From positions 40,229,115 to 40,293,114 of the forward strand of contig NC_045138.2 in NCBI RefSeq assembly GCF_008831285.2: a stretch of 64,000 bases of DNA. Direction: 5' to 3'. Source of the DNA: Nymphaea colorata. Lineage: Eukaryota; Streptophyta; Magnoliopsida; Nymphaeales; Nymphaeaceae. The position numbers and the translations under genes were made by a program. Below the pieces are notes generated by a model. It did not search any database and was not told where the DNA came from. It saw only the letters and a program-made list of their open reading frames with translations. Of this stretch, positions 11,034 through 23,526 are shown one piece after another (the first letter of the stretch is position 1; the number at the start of each line of letters is the position of its first letter).

Positions 11034-14000
11034 ATGGAGAGACGTTCCTTTTCTTTTCCCCACGCCCTCTTCCTCCTCCTCCTCCTGTTGATTGTGTGTG
11101 AGCTGCCGGCGCTGGTCTTGAGTTCCGGCGCGGGCAAACAGTTCAACCATTCCGTCCCCGCGCTCTTCGTCTTCGGCGACTCGACCGTCGATCCGGGCAA
11201 CAACAACAACTGGCCCACGCCCTTCAAGGGCAACTTCCCGCCCTATGGCGCCAGCTTCCTCAACCAGGCCGCCACCGGCAGGTTCTCCGACGGAAAACTC
11301 ACCACCGACTTTATTGGTATATGGTCTCTGTCTCTCTAAAAGAGTTCTAAGCAAGTCTCGAATTCGTTGTCTTCAAGTCATCTTTTTGAACGTTAGTTTT
11401 GTTTAACATTGATGTTTCCTGACGATTATGAATGAAAAATTGATTGAACAGCGTCGTACTTGGGGATCAAAGAGCTGGTTCCTCCCTACATGAATCCTTC
11501 GCTTGAACAGCACGAGATGATGACCGGCGTCAGCTTCGCATTCGCCGGCTCCGGCTACGACCCAATGACCGCTCATACCAGCGTAATCTCTCTCTGTTAC
11601 CTATATATAGACTAAGTGAACCATTAATCTGGTTATTAAAGTCACCCAACCATCGATCTAAAAAGCAAACCAATGGTTGAGAGAAAAATAAAAATAAATT
11701 ATATATAAATTTTTGTTTTTTTTCTTAACCGTCCATTCTATTATATTTGGATAGTGCAGATTAGATGACAAGATGATGATTCTACAGTGATTCAATTATA
11801 TATATATATATATAGTTTTCCTCCATCATGTTGACATTAAATGGTTGGATATATAAATATATATATATATATAAACCGACAATTCCTTCTTTACATCAAT
11901 TTGATGTTCTCTGGCTAGAAGGGCGGAGCTAGATGTTGCCCTTGAATCATGTTCCTTTCATTAACGTAGAGGTTGCAGTTTGAAAGAATCAAAAGATTTG
12001 CATCCTTGGGGCTTGCAAACGGCAACCAATACGTTCAAACTATGCTAAGATAATCTTGCAGCAATTGTTATATTTAATTTAGATTAATTTTACAAAAAAA
12101 ATATTTTTTTTGACGACCAACAAAGATTATGAATACTAAAGTACCCCAAAAAAGGGTAATAGCAATGTACTTTGAAGGGTCGTGCGTGCGAGTGAGCCCC
12201 AGGTTGACCGAGGGTGATGCACATTTAATGACAAGTGCTCTCACTCTTCAAGACCTGACCGACCGACTTGACTCACTTGGACTTAGTGAGCCCCGGTCTT
12301 AGTGTTACTATCAAGCAACTTAAACGATACATTTAGGAGTTTTGGCTAAGGAGCGGTCCTGATCGCCTCACTTAATAAGGTGGAACGAGTGGCTCGAGAC
12401 TTAACAGGCGCATCTTGACTTTGCCCCAACCACCACATCCATGTATACTTGTTATAGTTAGAAAACAAAGTTTGGCTATCCACCAATCACGTTTACTATT
12501 ATATAATTTCTAACATGATAAGTTCGAAAGCAATTAGGTAAGGCAAGATCTGTATATAATAAAATAGATTTAAAATATCCAGTATGTGCGCTTTGGTGGG
12601 TTATGTTAAAAGCAGTTTCCTTCAAGTGAACGTCAAAAAAAAAAAATCTCTCCTTCCATTTTTTGTCATCAAAGGGGGTGGGGGTATTTTCGTCATTTAC
12701 ATCCCAAACATATAACCTCACCGCTGCTGCTCCCTGCCTCCCTAATTTGGTGTTTATTAATTTATGTATACATATAGACTCATATATATATTTGACATCT
12801 ATGTTTGCAACAGGGTGTGGTTTCTGTACCCCAGCAGCTGGACTACATGAAGGAGTGCGTGACGAAGATGGAGAATGCAGTTGGAAAGGCAGCAGCTGCC
12901 AAGATCATGGAAGACTCCATCTTCATAGTAAGCGCAGGAACGAACGACTTCGTTATTAGCTACCACCTCCTTCCCTTCAGGAAGCAAACCTTCACCCCAC
13001 AGGAGTACCAACAATTTATTCTTGATCAACTTCGAGTCTTCCTCAAGGTACGTTACAGCGATTCATTGCTTGGTTTCATAACTAGGACTTCAAAGAAGAA
13101 GGTCAATAGTCCAATACCAGGAGTATGATTCAGTAGTTGGCATAATGATATGAGTTCTTCCAACTCCTGCTAATTCAAACTTTTTATCAGAATCTCAATG
13201 TAATCAACTGTTTCCATGTACTCGTAACTCTGATATTTATATTATCAATGCATTGCTGACTGCTTTTCTATTTATTTGACATTTTGATGTTGGTTTCTAG
13301 AGGTTAATTTCTAAAGATGTCCACCTTCCAGGGGCTGTATGAACTTGGAGCACGAAGAATTGTATTTGCAGGGCTGCCTCCACTCGGTTGCCTGCCGGTT
13401 GTGATGACCACCAGCATTGTGGACGCATTGATCAGACAGTGCATCGACAGTCTAAACATGGAGGCACTCATCTACAACTCAAAGCTGCAGAATATGTTGA
13501 ATGAGATAAAAGCCAATGAGCTAAAGGATGCAAGGCTTGCTTATGCAGACATTTATTTTACCCTTCTGGACGCCATAAAGAACCCAAGCAAATATAGTGA
13601 GTTACTGCAGCTTAAAAATGCTTCTATTTTAAGCTTAAATTATAAAAAAGTCTTTAAGATTATTAGTTGGTTTTGAATTGCGTGAACCGCTTTTCAACTG
13701 AAGCAGAAAGGGAGCATTTTTGACCTGGGATCGTCTGAAGATTCGATCTCCTTAGTTTACTGTCCTCTGTTTTCAATCCTGGCAACTACACAGTCGTGTA
13801 AAAGCAGGAAATTAAACAATTAGTCTTGTTACAAAAATTGAGCCAAACTAGGATGATTTTGTGATCCTTCTGCTTGTGTCAATTGTTTCTACAGGTTTCG
13901 AGGAGACGAAAAGAGGCTGCTGTGGAACAGGCTTGCTGGAAATGAGCTTCTTGTGCAATCCCGGCACACTAACCTGCCCAGATGTATCATCATACGTGTT

Positions 14001-14088
14001 CTGGGATGCGATACATCCCACGCAGAAGATTTACTCTTTAGTCGCCAACACAGTCATCCAACGGGTTCTTCATCTGCTTTTACAATAA
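11034..14088 (+). CDS. GDSL esterase/lipase, copy 3 (complete, five exons, 368 aa)
   Basis: Exons are 11034-11316, 11452-11582, 12814-13047, 13332-13596 and 13895-14088 (1107 nt), all GT-AG with matching phases. The N-terminus (to about residue 30) has a seven-leucine signal-peptide core. Block [13 protein letters not shown], holds Ser50. It is followed by [26 protein letters not shown] and WDAIHPTQK, so all four SGNH catalytic positions are present. The protein looks At5g45960-like and probably secreted; substrate unknown. Exon 4 ends in A instead of G before the donor, so the junction codon is AGT (Ser) where the other four GDSL genes have Gly; the donor is still GTGAG. Exon 5 is three bases longer than in copies 1, 2 and 4 (one extra C-terminal residue). 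AATAAA overlaps the stop codon. Confidence 0.93.
11800..11875. repeat. (AT)n tracts in intron 2 of GDSL copy 3
   Basis: Two alternating AT tracts, near 11800-11814 and 11858-11873, lie within the 1231-nt second intron. Around 11922-11945 a GGCGGAGCTAGATGTTGCCC motif resembles the left end of the GGCGGAG MITE family, but no right end was found. Confidence 0.6.
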
Positions 14089-15933
14089 AAATCTACCCTT
14101 TGTTTCTCTTCTTCGATCTCATATATATTCTTTCCTTCACAATTGGGGAATGCAGATGGAGAAAAAAAAAAAAAGCTGTAGGTAGGGGCTAGTGTTTCAG
14201 TCATCATTACCATTTTCTGCATTGCAGCTAAATGATTATTAAGGCGTCGCCAATTACCACAAAAGCATCTACTTCATGGAGCATCAATTGCAGTGTGTAG
14301 CTATGGCATCTGTTGAATTAGTACATAGTTGCCAGAAACTGGAGTTGGTAAAGATTTCAAGTACTGTGGTACCTGGAACCACATTGAAATGGTTGTAAAG
14401 ATTCTCAGAGCAAAGTTTCTAATAAATGGTGATATGTTTCAAGTTAACTGCAACGAACTTAAAAAATTGGTGATGCATATCCTTTCATGAAAACACTTTT
14501 TAACATTGTGCACATATTCATAATTCAAGAAACAGCTGTGTAGTCTTTATTAACCAAAAAATGAGGTACGTAGAGAAAGAGAAAACAGGGGACGTCCCAG
14601 CAGGAGGACCAATTATATGTCGCCGAGCAGAAGGGATCTCAGTCTCTATCCAACCTCTGCCATTCTATCAAAGAAGAGGAAATATGAGTCACAGAAAGTA
14701 GATGACGTACCTCTAAGCTCATAAAAAGTTGGCCGAAATTGGTGACAAGCCTCTAAAGGAATTCATATGCTTGATCATCGTTGGAAAGAAAACCACTGCA
14801 AGTTTTTTCTTAAATTGCTTCCTTTTGAAGAAGATACAGTGAAATTGCTACCTTTTAGTTGAAAGATTTCGTTTGATCAACATAGAAGTGGTTTCTCAAT
14901 CGGCAATATAGAAGTGGTTTAACAAAAAAGAAAATCGCTGGTGCTTGATCTCTTGGCATAATCTGGCTGGCACCTGCAGAACCTTAGATTGCCTACACAA
15001 AAAGAAAATCGCTGGTATCTTACCGTTCTTTGAACAGTAGACATGAATTGGGATAGGTTCACGGAAAATTGCAACCTAATGAGTTTGAGATCTATTTGAG
15101 CTTCGACCTGGCACATCATCTTTGACAAACACTGCGCCAAGCCAAACCTGAACTTGGTACATTCTTGCAACTTAATGGGCCGGTTAATATTGTGGCAAGC
15201 TAGATATGAACCTAGTTTAAGTCATGAGAACAATTTATTGAACCAGGCCCAAATTCGTTCCTTACCTCTACGTCATAAGTAGTTTGAATGTTATCCCTTA
15301 TTGTTAGTTTCATATCATCCTCTGCAATACCCCTTCTGCAAGACGACCAAAGGCATAACTGCCAAAGCAAAACTAGATCTGTTTAGCTAGATTAAGTAAA
15401 AAAAGAAAGGGATTGCTTGCTAATCGTTCTCGGATTTACCAAGTTTAAGTACATGATCTGACATCCAATAAGGATTCAACTATAAAAATATGATCATATC
15501 TGTCGGGAACTACATTCATTTCAAAAAAATAATTCAAGTTTGAAAAGGCGTCCAACTCCTAATCCAAGCAAGGAAGATCTGTCTACGTCGAATATCCAAT
15601 TCCATCGTGAACCAGTTACATCCCTACTTAATTGTCAGATCTTGTTCAGAACACCAACTAAATCAAATTAGTATCGGTTGTTAGTGTTTCAGATTCAGAT
15701 TCGGCTATAACAAATCCAGTCATGGCCTCATATGATTGCAGTCGCGCCATTGAAGTTCAGTAGGCAGAAGCAACTATTCAAGCAGCTCTGAACCTCTGAT
15801 GTAATTATTTATAATTGCAACAGGGTCCCACTCTAAAAGAAAAAATGTTCCTTAAAATTATAAATTGGCAGAGAATAAAAAAAGAGAAACATTGGCCGAG
15901 CTTTATATTATGGCATTTCACTACTCTTATCCT

Positions 15934-15970
<37 letters not shown>

Positions 15971-15997
15971 CCGTGGTTGAGCAAAAGGAAAGTACTG
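14089..15997. other. Intergenic: GDSL copy 3 to copy 4
   Basis: About 1.9 kb without a supportable gene. It should contain the copy 3 terminator and the copy 4 promoter. A 17-base motif (AAAAGAAAATCGCTGGT) occurs at about 14926 and again at about 15000. A GA tract at 15939-15967 lies just before the copy 4 start. No repeat with clear termini was seen. Confidence 0.5.
15939..15967 (+). repeat. (GA)n tract in the likely 5' leader of GDSL copy 4
   Basis: A 29-bp GA tract ends 30 bases before the ATG at 15998, so it probably lies in the 5' UTR or core promoter. GA repeats in plant leaders are known binding sites for BPC/GAGA-binding proteins; any such role here is inference. Confidence 0.85.
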
Positions 15998-18900
15998 ATG
16001 GCGACCAGTTCGCTCTCTGTTCTTCCTCATGGCTATCGCCGTCACTCCCATGGCGTCTTCCTTCTCTTGTTGTTTCTCTGGCAGCAGCAGCTTCTCTGGA
16101 GCTCCGCCGGGGCGACACAATTGAATCACAGCCTTATAGATCAGCTGAACATTTCCATCCCTGCGCTCTTCGTCTTCGGTGACTCGACAGTGGATCCAGG
16201 CAACAACAACTACCTGCCGACGGCATTCAAGGGCAACTTCCCACCTTACGGGTTGAGTTTCAGCAATCACATCCCAAGTGGGAGGTTTACTGATGGAAAA
16301 CTTGCCACCGATTTTCTTGGTATTCACTTTCTCTGTCTCTCTCACTCTTTCTGTCTCTCTGGTTTTAATTTTTTGCCTGTGTTTGGAAAAAATGGAACAG
16401 TTTCCTACTTGGGGATCAAAGAACTTGTGCCCCCTTACTTGGATTTCACACTTGGTGTGCATGATTTGCTGACTGGAGTTAGCTTCGCATCTGCTGGTTC
16501 TGGCTACGACCCATTGACAGCCCAAAGCACTGTAAGTCCGTCCCTCTCCCTCTGTCTCTCTTTAGATTGAGTGAATGTCACGAGTTCGTCTTCATTTTAC
16601 GTAAAAGACACGCGCCAGAACACAACAAAAGGAGACCGATGAAGCAATGTAGTTCTTTACGCTTTATTTTCCTTTTTATCATTTCTATATGTCTCCAAGA
16701 GTAAATCTTCGGCTGCGCTAAAGGATAGGCACGAATTAGGTGCTCTGTCCATTCCATGCAAGTTACGCTACACGCCATATGGGTTCGTCACTTTCAAAAT
16801 GAGTACTATTCCATGATTTCAGACAAATCAAGCGCCGTTATCACGGATATTATACTTATCTTACTGTGACCCATCATTATTTTGTTAGGATGGTACAAAA
16901 ATGAACCTGACGTCATGGCGATCTCTAACTTATGATTCTTTCTCTTTTTTTCTTTGAAGTTTTGACAAATGGGTTCTTAATAAGGTTACGGAAAACAATG
17001 ATTTTTAGACTAAAAAATGAGAAAGGAGAAGGGTTGATGGTGCATTAGAGGGGCTTACTTTGAAGTTTGAGGGATTGTGCTAGGAGAAATGAAAAAGGAA
17101 GAGTCGACTTGAATTTTTTGGTAATAAGTATAAAAGAATCCTGTTAGGCAGCAGTTTCTGGTTGATTTTCCAGATCGATCGGTCGCCATCTTGCTGTGTT
17201 GATCTCCGGCCGGCCGGCCGGTGGCAGTGGTGCAGCAGAGAGGTCTGCAGTTGCTTTTTCCCTACTGTAGATTGGAATCCTGGAAACTTTCTCTCTTCGT
17301 TGCCCACGTGAACTACATTGGAATTTTGCGGTCTGTCATTTTTCCCACTCCCAGAGCTTCTGAGGAAGATTCCTAGCAAACGGCCCTTGTTATGGCGAGA
17401 GAGCGGCTTTTATATTATCTTGGGATGCGGTTTCCCTCGATGGAAGTCATGCCTTTTCTCCGTAGCGTGTCGCACGAGTTGCGGTTCGATCAAAATTTTC
17501 ATTGAACCACGACCAGGATGTCAAATACTTTGATTTTGAACAGCTCCTCCTGTTCCAGCAGTCCCTTGTAAATGTGATCATAACGATGCGATCTATGACA
17601 CAAAAACCAGGTTTTTGATGGTTCAAAACTGACGATCCGAACTTTTCTCATGGGTCCTACATCATTATACAAGCATTAATCTTTGGGATGAGTAGAAGCT
17701 GCCCTAAAAAAGGTCAAAGCCCTGCCTTTATGGGATCCTGATTTGTTTAGAGACTTTGGTTCTCATAATACACTCGTTAACTAGAGTATTACATTGCCAC
17801 CATTTACAGTAAAAAAAAAAAAGCGCTTGCAGAAATCAAAATAACAATCAATATGGTACGGTACTCGACTGAGGAACTATACCAAACGGATGAACAACAA
17901 TTTTGTACTAATCAAACTATTCACATCAGAAGGATGTACTTAATCAATTTTCATAATTAGTTTGGATTTTAGGTTGGATGTTGATCAGGTGGGTACCAAC
18001 TTCATAGTTCATTGCTATTTGATAAGAATGGAGGCTGTTTGGGTTGGATCAGTTAAATGTGTCTAAAATTTGATTCGGCTGTTCTCATACAGCCCAAAAA
18101 AAAAAAAGCTAAAATCACTTTTACATAATTAAGTCGCTCACTATAATTTGTGAGCTTGAAGGGGTATAGAGGAGCTGGTACTGATAGGTGTGAGAGCTAA
18201 TCCATGGATGCTATAACCTTGAGTATCATGGTGTAAATTGTGATACCGAGTTGAAGCTATATTATAGCTCACTACGCCCCAATGTAATTCTATAGAAGCC
18301 AGAGAAAGGAGAGAGGAGGGTCTCAGGCCTTTAGGCACATCTAGCGATGTCAGAGGTGATAAATCAAGCGCGTCCACATGGTGTGGATGTTGGAGATAAA
18401 AATACGTGAAAGAAATTTTCACTTTGAATACTGTATCGTGATCACCAACATAAAATTGAAGTGAAATAGGCGGACCATGTATCAGGAAAATTACAACACA
18501 CCAGAAATTGGAAAACATATGGTCTATTTTTATAATTATGGTCAAATTTCTTGGCCCACAGACACTGAATTTCCCCAGAAGAAAAAAAATTGAGCAAACG
18601 CCATGAGACCTGGCATCTGTGACGTAAATGGGGTCCTCGATGCGGCGCCTTTGTACCTTTCCCAGACAAGCCAGCTGCACTCTGTTCTTGATGGGTCCTA
18701 GAAGAAGAGAACCCGTGATACCACTAGACCTTCCTTTTTAGCTCTTTTATGTGTGTATGTGGATATGTGTGTGCATATACAAAGAGAGAGAGAGATAGTG
18801 GAAGATGAAGTAGAAGAAGAAATCAACACCCACTCGGAACTATTGTTTTCTCTTCGTACAGGACATCAATTTCTAGTCTCACGTTCTAGAAGCATTGCCT

Positions 18901-20974
18901 CTGTGATTTAATGAACCTAGTGCGAACCAGGACCCTTGTGTCTCTGACAAGGCCTTAGGAGCGTAAAGCAAATGGCCAACTGCATGTGTTTCTGCTGTCA
19001 AATTATTCATCACAACCTGCAACCCCGTGAAGTCTCGTCAGTATTTCCATGTGTAGTAGACGTTATTATTCAGTACTGTTCACGGAGACGTACATAGCAA
19101 GAACTTTACCTACATGAGATTTGATCTGGTGACCTGCCCTTTTTCCTACTAATATGAATATAAAATATGTTACCATGTCATGGTTTGATCTGCAATATGT
19201 CTAAACTCTGATATTTTGGAGATTTCTGTATGAATTAGAGTGTGCTTCCAGTAAATCAGCAGCTGAACTATATGAAAGACTGCTTGGCTAGAATGGAGAG
19301 TGCGGTTGGGAAGGCAAGAGCTGCCAAGATCATGGAAGAATCCATTTTCTTAGTAAGTGCAGGAACAAATGATTTCGTCATCAGCTACTTCCTTTTTCCC
19401 TTAAGGAGGCGTACGTTCAACCTAGAACAATACCAACTGTTCATAATAGATCAACTCCAAGTCTTCATTAAGGTGCGTGCAATGATTTCCTGATTGGTTT
19501 CACTGTTAGAAAAATAAGTTAAAGATCATTTTGCCATCCTACTTCACACATTCGTAACCCAAGGATCAGGGGATTTTAACTTTGGTAACACCGTAACTGA
19601 GATAATTTGTAGAACAATTAAAATATCATCGTTATGTGTTTCTACTTTCTTGTCAGTGTGTTGTAGAGTGCCTGATTCAAGTCAAGGACCAATAAGCCAA
19701 GTAGTTTGCGTTCATTTGTTTTAAGATGCTACTATTTCATTTTCTTCGCTCTGTTGTTAGGACAAAACAGAGGAGCGACCTACCATCCTTTAGTTTGGTC
19801 TAGGAACCTAGTGCTTTTCACTATTAAGTTTGTTAGTCAAATATATACTCCCTATGTACTTTTAAGAATAAACAAACTACCAAGTCTCTTCGACATCCCT
19901 CACTTTTCCAATTCAACAATAACAGAAAGATATGTGCTTTCCAGGGGCTATATGATCTGGGAGCGAGAAGAATTTTATTTGCAGGGCTTCCTCCACTCGG
20001 CTGTTTGCCCATAGAGATGACCATCAATTTTGCAAATGCAGTACTCAGACAATGCATTGACAGTCTAAATTTGGTGGCTGTCAGTTACAACTCGAAGCTC
20101 CAGCATATGCTAAACAAGGTGAAGGAAAGCGAGTTAAAGGATGCAAATATTGTCTATGCAGACATCTATGAGCCTTTGCTAGATGCCATAAAGAACCCAA
20201 ATAAATACGGTAAGCTAATACAGATGCAAGCAGCTTCGTGCTTAGATTATCAGCCACCCTATCACAGATCAATTTGTAACTTTGTGATAGTTATCAGCAA
20301 CGCATCGATGAGTATAAACCTCAAACTAAACAGTGGGGCTGATTCCATAGAAAGAAAAAGCCAATTACCCCTTACTGGATCTAGATATCTTTTACTTTAC
20401 TTTCCTGTTTCTCCCACCTGAGAGTCATTGGCTGTAGATATTGTTTCTTAGTTTTGCTCTTTACATCTTAAGAGCTTTCTTCGTGCATGCACTAAATTGT
20501 CCGTTTTCACATGATTGGAGCTATTACTGCCTAAAAATGATGGCGTACACTAGTTCACAGTCTAATCACTCCCTGCTTCTTCAGTTAATAAAGATGCAAA
20601 GTGATTATTTCATGATTCTGGTTCTTACATATTCTCATGCCTTCAAGCCTTCAATTGTCATCCCGTAACTGTGTTTCGAACAGTTCAAAATAAACTTTGT
20701 TGATGAAATCAAATAAGCCTATCATTTAATTTCATCTGTGTATATCTTACCACTATTCTCTGCATTTGCTAATCTTTCTGCAGGTTTTAAGCAGACCAAC
20801 GTAGGTTGCTGCGGAACAGGCCTGTTGGAATTTGGCCTTTTATGTAACCCCAATACACTTGTCTGTGCTGATCCATCAACATATGTATTCTGGGATGCAA
20901 TTCACCCCACACAGAGGACCTACTCTTTGATTGCTGATGCACTCATCCAGCGAGTCCTTCATCTGATCTTATGA
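15998..20974 (+). CDS. GDSL esterase/lipase, copy 4 (complete, five exons, 380 aa)
   Basis: Exons are 15998-16319, 16401-16531, 19239-19472, 19945-20209 and 20784-20974 (1143 nt), all GT-AG and in phase. The N-terminus has a long hydrophobic signal segment (about residues 20-38) and three NHS/NIS sequons before block [13 protein letters not shown] holds Ser63. [26 protein letters not shown] and WDAIHPTQRT supply the rest of the SGNH site. I chose the ATG at 15998 because it follows the GA-rich leader and opens directly into a signal peptide; an in-frame upstream ATG would add about 60 residues of GA-encoded low-complexity sequence. Intron 1 is only 81 nt and is open in frame. Intron 2 is 2707 nt, the longest in the array. 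A copia element starts 558 bases downstream. Confidence 0.92.
16532..19238 (+). other. Long intron 2 of GDSL copy 4
   Basis: A 2.7-kb intron, against about 1.2 kb for the same intron in copies 2 and 3. It includes a CCGG-rich patch near 17205-17222, A-runs near 17812 and 18098, and a GA tract near 18784. Several short frames (for example minus strand 18141-18680) have no recognisable domain and no splice support. No complete transposon was identified to explain the extra length. Confidence 0.6.
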
Positions 20975-21527
20975 TATAGATCTGCATTTCATCTTAATTG
21001 TCTAAAGTTCACTGTCGCTAGCAGCAGAATAGGAATATTTCATGAAAAAGACAAGAAAAATCATTGGGGTAGGAGACTGCTTTTCAGGAGTCATCACTAC
21101 AATTTTCATGTTGCAGCCGAAGAAAGAGATGATCAACAGCCAGCCACTTAGCATATTGATACTGACACAGGAAATTTGTACTAGCTGCAATGAATTAAGA
21201 TGTTATTTCATCAGCACAATTGCAAACTTGACATTTCAAAATAACGTGAAGGCTCAATTACGCTTTCCTTATGAATTTCAAAGTACTTAATCACAAAGTT
21301 GTTGGCATCACCAAATGTACTTTTTTAACAAGGTAAACTTCAATAGTCAGAAGATTGAAGCAGTATGGAGGATCACTCAATTCAGCATGTTGGTTTGAAG
21401 CTTGAATCTGACATTGGAGAATTCACATACACAAAATAGTTGAGTTGAACAATATACAAGAATCTTTATGAAAACAGAGAGGTAAAGTGGCCTTACAAAT
21501 TCTTAATACATGCAGGTCATAAATGTT
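20975..21527. other. Spacer between GDSL copy 4 and the copia element
   Basis: About 550 bases that should include the 3' UTR of copy 4. No coding sequence or repeat with clear ends is visible. Confidence 0.5.
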
Positions 21528-21532
21528 GAATG
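21528..21532. repeat. Target-site duplication, left (GAATG)
   Basis: GAATG directly abuts the left LTR and is repeated at 26325-26329 right after the other LTR. Five bases is the standard duplication for Ty1/copia integrases. Confidence 0.9.
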
Positions 21533-21822
21533 TGAAAAACCTCAAGAATATCATGAAAGAGAGAAAGAGAGGACACGAGTTTATACTGAAATCTCTTCTC
21601 TATTGTATATGATTGAGAATACAACAAATATATGGAGTACAATTGATGAGAGGCTACAACAAAATAAGGCAAGATATAAAAACGTATCAGATCCACAATT
21701 ATAGGGGATTGACGTTTTTTATCTCTCGCTAATCAGATCCACAATTACAGGCTCCTAAATCTCTTGCCAATTAGATCCACAATTGTAGGCTCGTCAATCT
21801 TCATCCAAAACCTTCCTTAACA
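21533..21822 (-). repeat. 3' LTR of the copia element (left in the window)
   Basis: 290 bp beginning TGAAAAACCTC and ending TTAACA on the plus strand. It aligns along its whole length with 26035-26324. A motif around AGATCCACAATTATAGG recurs three times within the LTR. Confidence 0.92.
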
Positions 21823-21840
21823 GTCTCCCGCAATCTGAAC
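21823..21840 (-). promoter_or_regulatory. Polypurine tract of the copia element
   Basis: On the minus strand GCGGGAGAC sits immediately before the 3' LTR, where the plus-strand primer for reverse transcription is expected. It is short and one base is a pyrimidine. Confidence 0.55.
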
Positions 21841-21849
21841 GGCGGTTCT

Positions 21850-22450
21850 ATGTTGAGATTGTTTCTGAAAGTCGTGAACTTCATTCCTCCAAGAGCCTTT
21901 GTCATCCCATCTGCTAGTTGCTCTTTGGTTTGAATAAAGTTTACTTGTATCTCTCCCTTGTTGACATGATCTCTAATGAAGTGAAAATCAATTTCATCAT
22001 GTTTGGTACGAGCAGAAAGACTGGATTTGCTGTTGGGTATAAAGCACCTATATTATCGCACCATAGGACCAGTGTATCTTGTGAGGAGATCTTCAATTCT
22101 TTGAGAAGCGATTTTAACCATAGTATTTTAGCAACAACACAGGCTAGGTATTTGTACTTAGCTTCAGTGCTGGATCGAGTTACTGTCCTTTATTTTCTGG
22201 AGGCCCATGAGATAACATTATTTCCTAAAAGAGCAACAAAACCATTAGTCGACTTTCGGTCTTCCAGACTTCCAGCCTAGTCTGCATCGGCATAGATGCT
22301 TAATTGCAATGAAGGTGATTGAGTCAAGCGAAGAACATAATGATTTGTGCCTTTTAAATACCAAAGTATTCTTTTAACCATTGTCCAATGAGCCACTTTG
22401 GGAGAGTGCATGAACTGACAGACACGATTTACTGCAAATGTAATATCAGG
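21850..22450 (-). pseudogene. Copia RNase H remnant
   Basis: On the minus strand the frame shows the Ty1/copia RNase H signature (ADAD followed by AGSLEDRKST, then SSTEAKY, and further on a WCDN-like motif). The Trp expected between ADAD and AGS is replaced by a TAG stop at 22277-22279. The fold is recognisable but the frame is broken, so this is a dead copy. Confidence 0.8.
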
Positions 22451-22689
22451 GCATGGTCAGTGTAACATACTGTAACGCACCTATCACACTCCGATATAGC
22501 GTGGGATCCGAAAAGGAGGATTCTTCAATGGCTGTGACATTTTTGATAGTCACCATGGGAGACATCGTGGTCCGTTTTAGCTTTGTGAAGAATGCTATTA
22601 ATGTAATTTTGTTGGCATAGGTATATCTCCTCGGGATGTCGCTTGACTTCAATGCCTATAAAATAGGTGAGAGGGCCAAGATCTTTAAC

Positions 22690-23430
22690 CGAAAAAATGG
22701 AACCAAGCTATGAAATGATATGAGAAATGGGAGCTGGTGCAGACCCGGTGATGATCAAATCATCAACGTAAACCAGAAGATAAAGTTGATGCCCATCACG
22801 AGAGTAAATAAACAAGGATGCATCAGATTGAGACACCACAAAACCAAGATCAATAAGAAAGCAGCTCAGGCGATGATACCATGCATGTGGAGCCTGCTTG
22901 AGTCCATAGAGTGTTTTATCTAATTCGCAAACATAATGAGGAAATGTGGTATCTTGAAATCCCTCGGGTTGAGCCATATAGACATCTTTGGAAAGATACC
23001 CATTAAGAAATGCATTGTCAAAATCAAGTTGCCGTAAAGACCAACCAAAGTGGGCAGTTAGAGAGAGTAACACTCTGATAGTGGTGGGTTTTATAGTGGG
23101 ACTAAAAGTTTCTTAATAGTCATTGCCAGCCGTTTGAAGAAAACCCCGACCGACAAGTCGAGCTTTATGCCATGTAATGGAACCATCAAGGTGACGTTTG
23201 ATTTTATAAACCCATTTGGAACTGATGACATGGAGATTTGGGTGTGGGGATACAAGATGTTCTGTTTTTCTGCAATGCTGAGAACTCATTTTGCATAGTA
23301 TTAAGCCAACACGCTGATTGAATGACTTCTTTAAAATTCTCTGCTTCCTCTTGTGTTGTGATAGATGAAAAAACTTTTGGTTTTGATGAACCAGTCATGG
23401 AACGGGTCAACATTGGATGAAATCAAGTGG
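22690..23430 (-). pseudogene. Copia reverse transcriptase remnant
   Basis: The minus-strand frame from 23073 to 22708 contains [11 protein letters not shown], the LYGLKQAP motif and the YVDD catalytic box, which are diagnostic of Ty1/copia reverse transcriptase. A TAA stop at 23113-23115 falls where a residue just before the conserved ETFSP motif is expected, and the upstream part continues in a different frame. It is inactivated. Confidence 0.88.
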
Positions 23431-23526
23431 GATGATCAAGACTAGTGGTGACAACATCAATAGCCAAATTGGACGTAGTTGGTGCATCCAGAACTGATGG
23501 GTGTCACTGATGTAGGATTTGTAGCC

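Noticed and set aside
10923-11354. A 143-codon minus-strand frame opposite exon 1 of GDSL copy 3
   Set aside because: It mirrors the GC-rich signal-peptide exon; composition (Glu/Gly-rich) is the usual antisense shadow. The same holds for 38817-39137.
15815-15997. An upstream in-frame ATG that would extend GDSL copy 4
   Set aside because: The added residues come from the GA tract and would hide the signal peptide; the ATG at 15998 is a better start.
15932-16525. A 197-codon minus-strand frame opposite exon 1 and exon 2 of GDSL copy 4
   Set aside because: It is antisense to well-supported exons, has no known domain, and includes the CT tract read as Ser-Leu repeats.
18141-18680. A 179-codon minus-strand frame in intron 2 of GDSL copy 4
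   Set aside because: No domain, no signature motif, and a second overlapping frame of similar quality; it looks like chance in a long intron.
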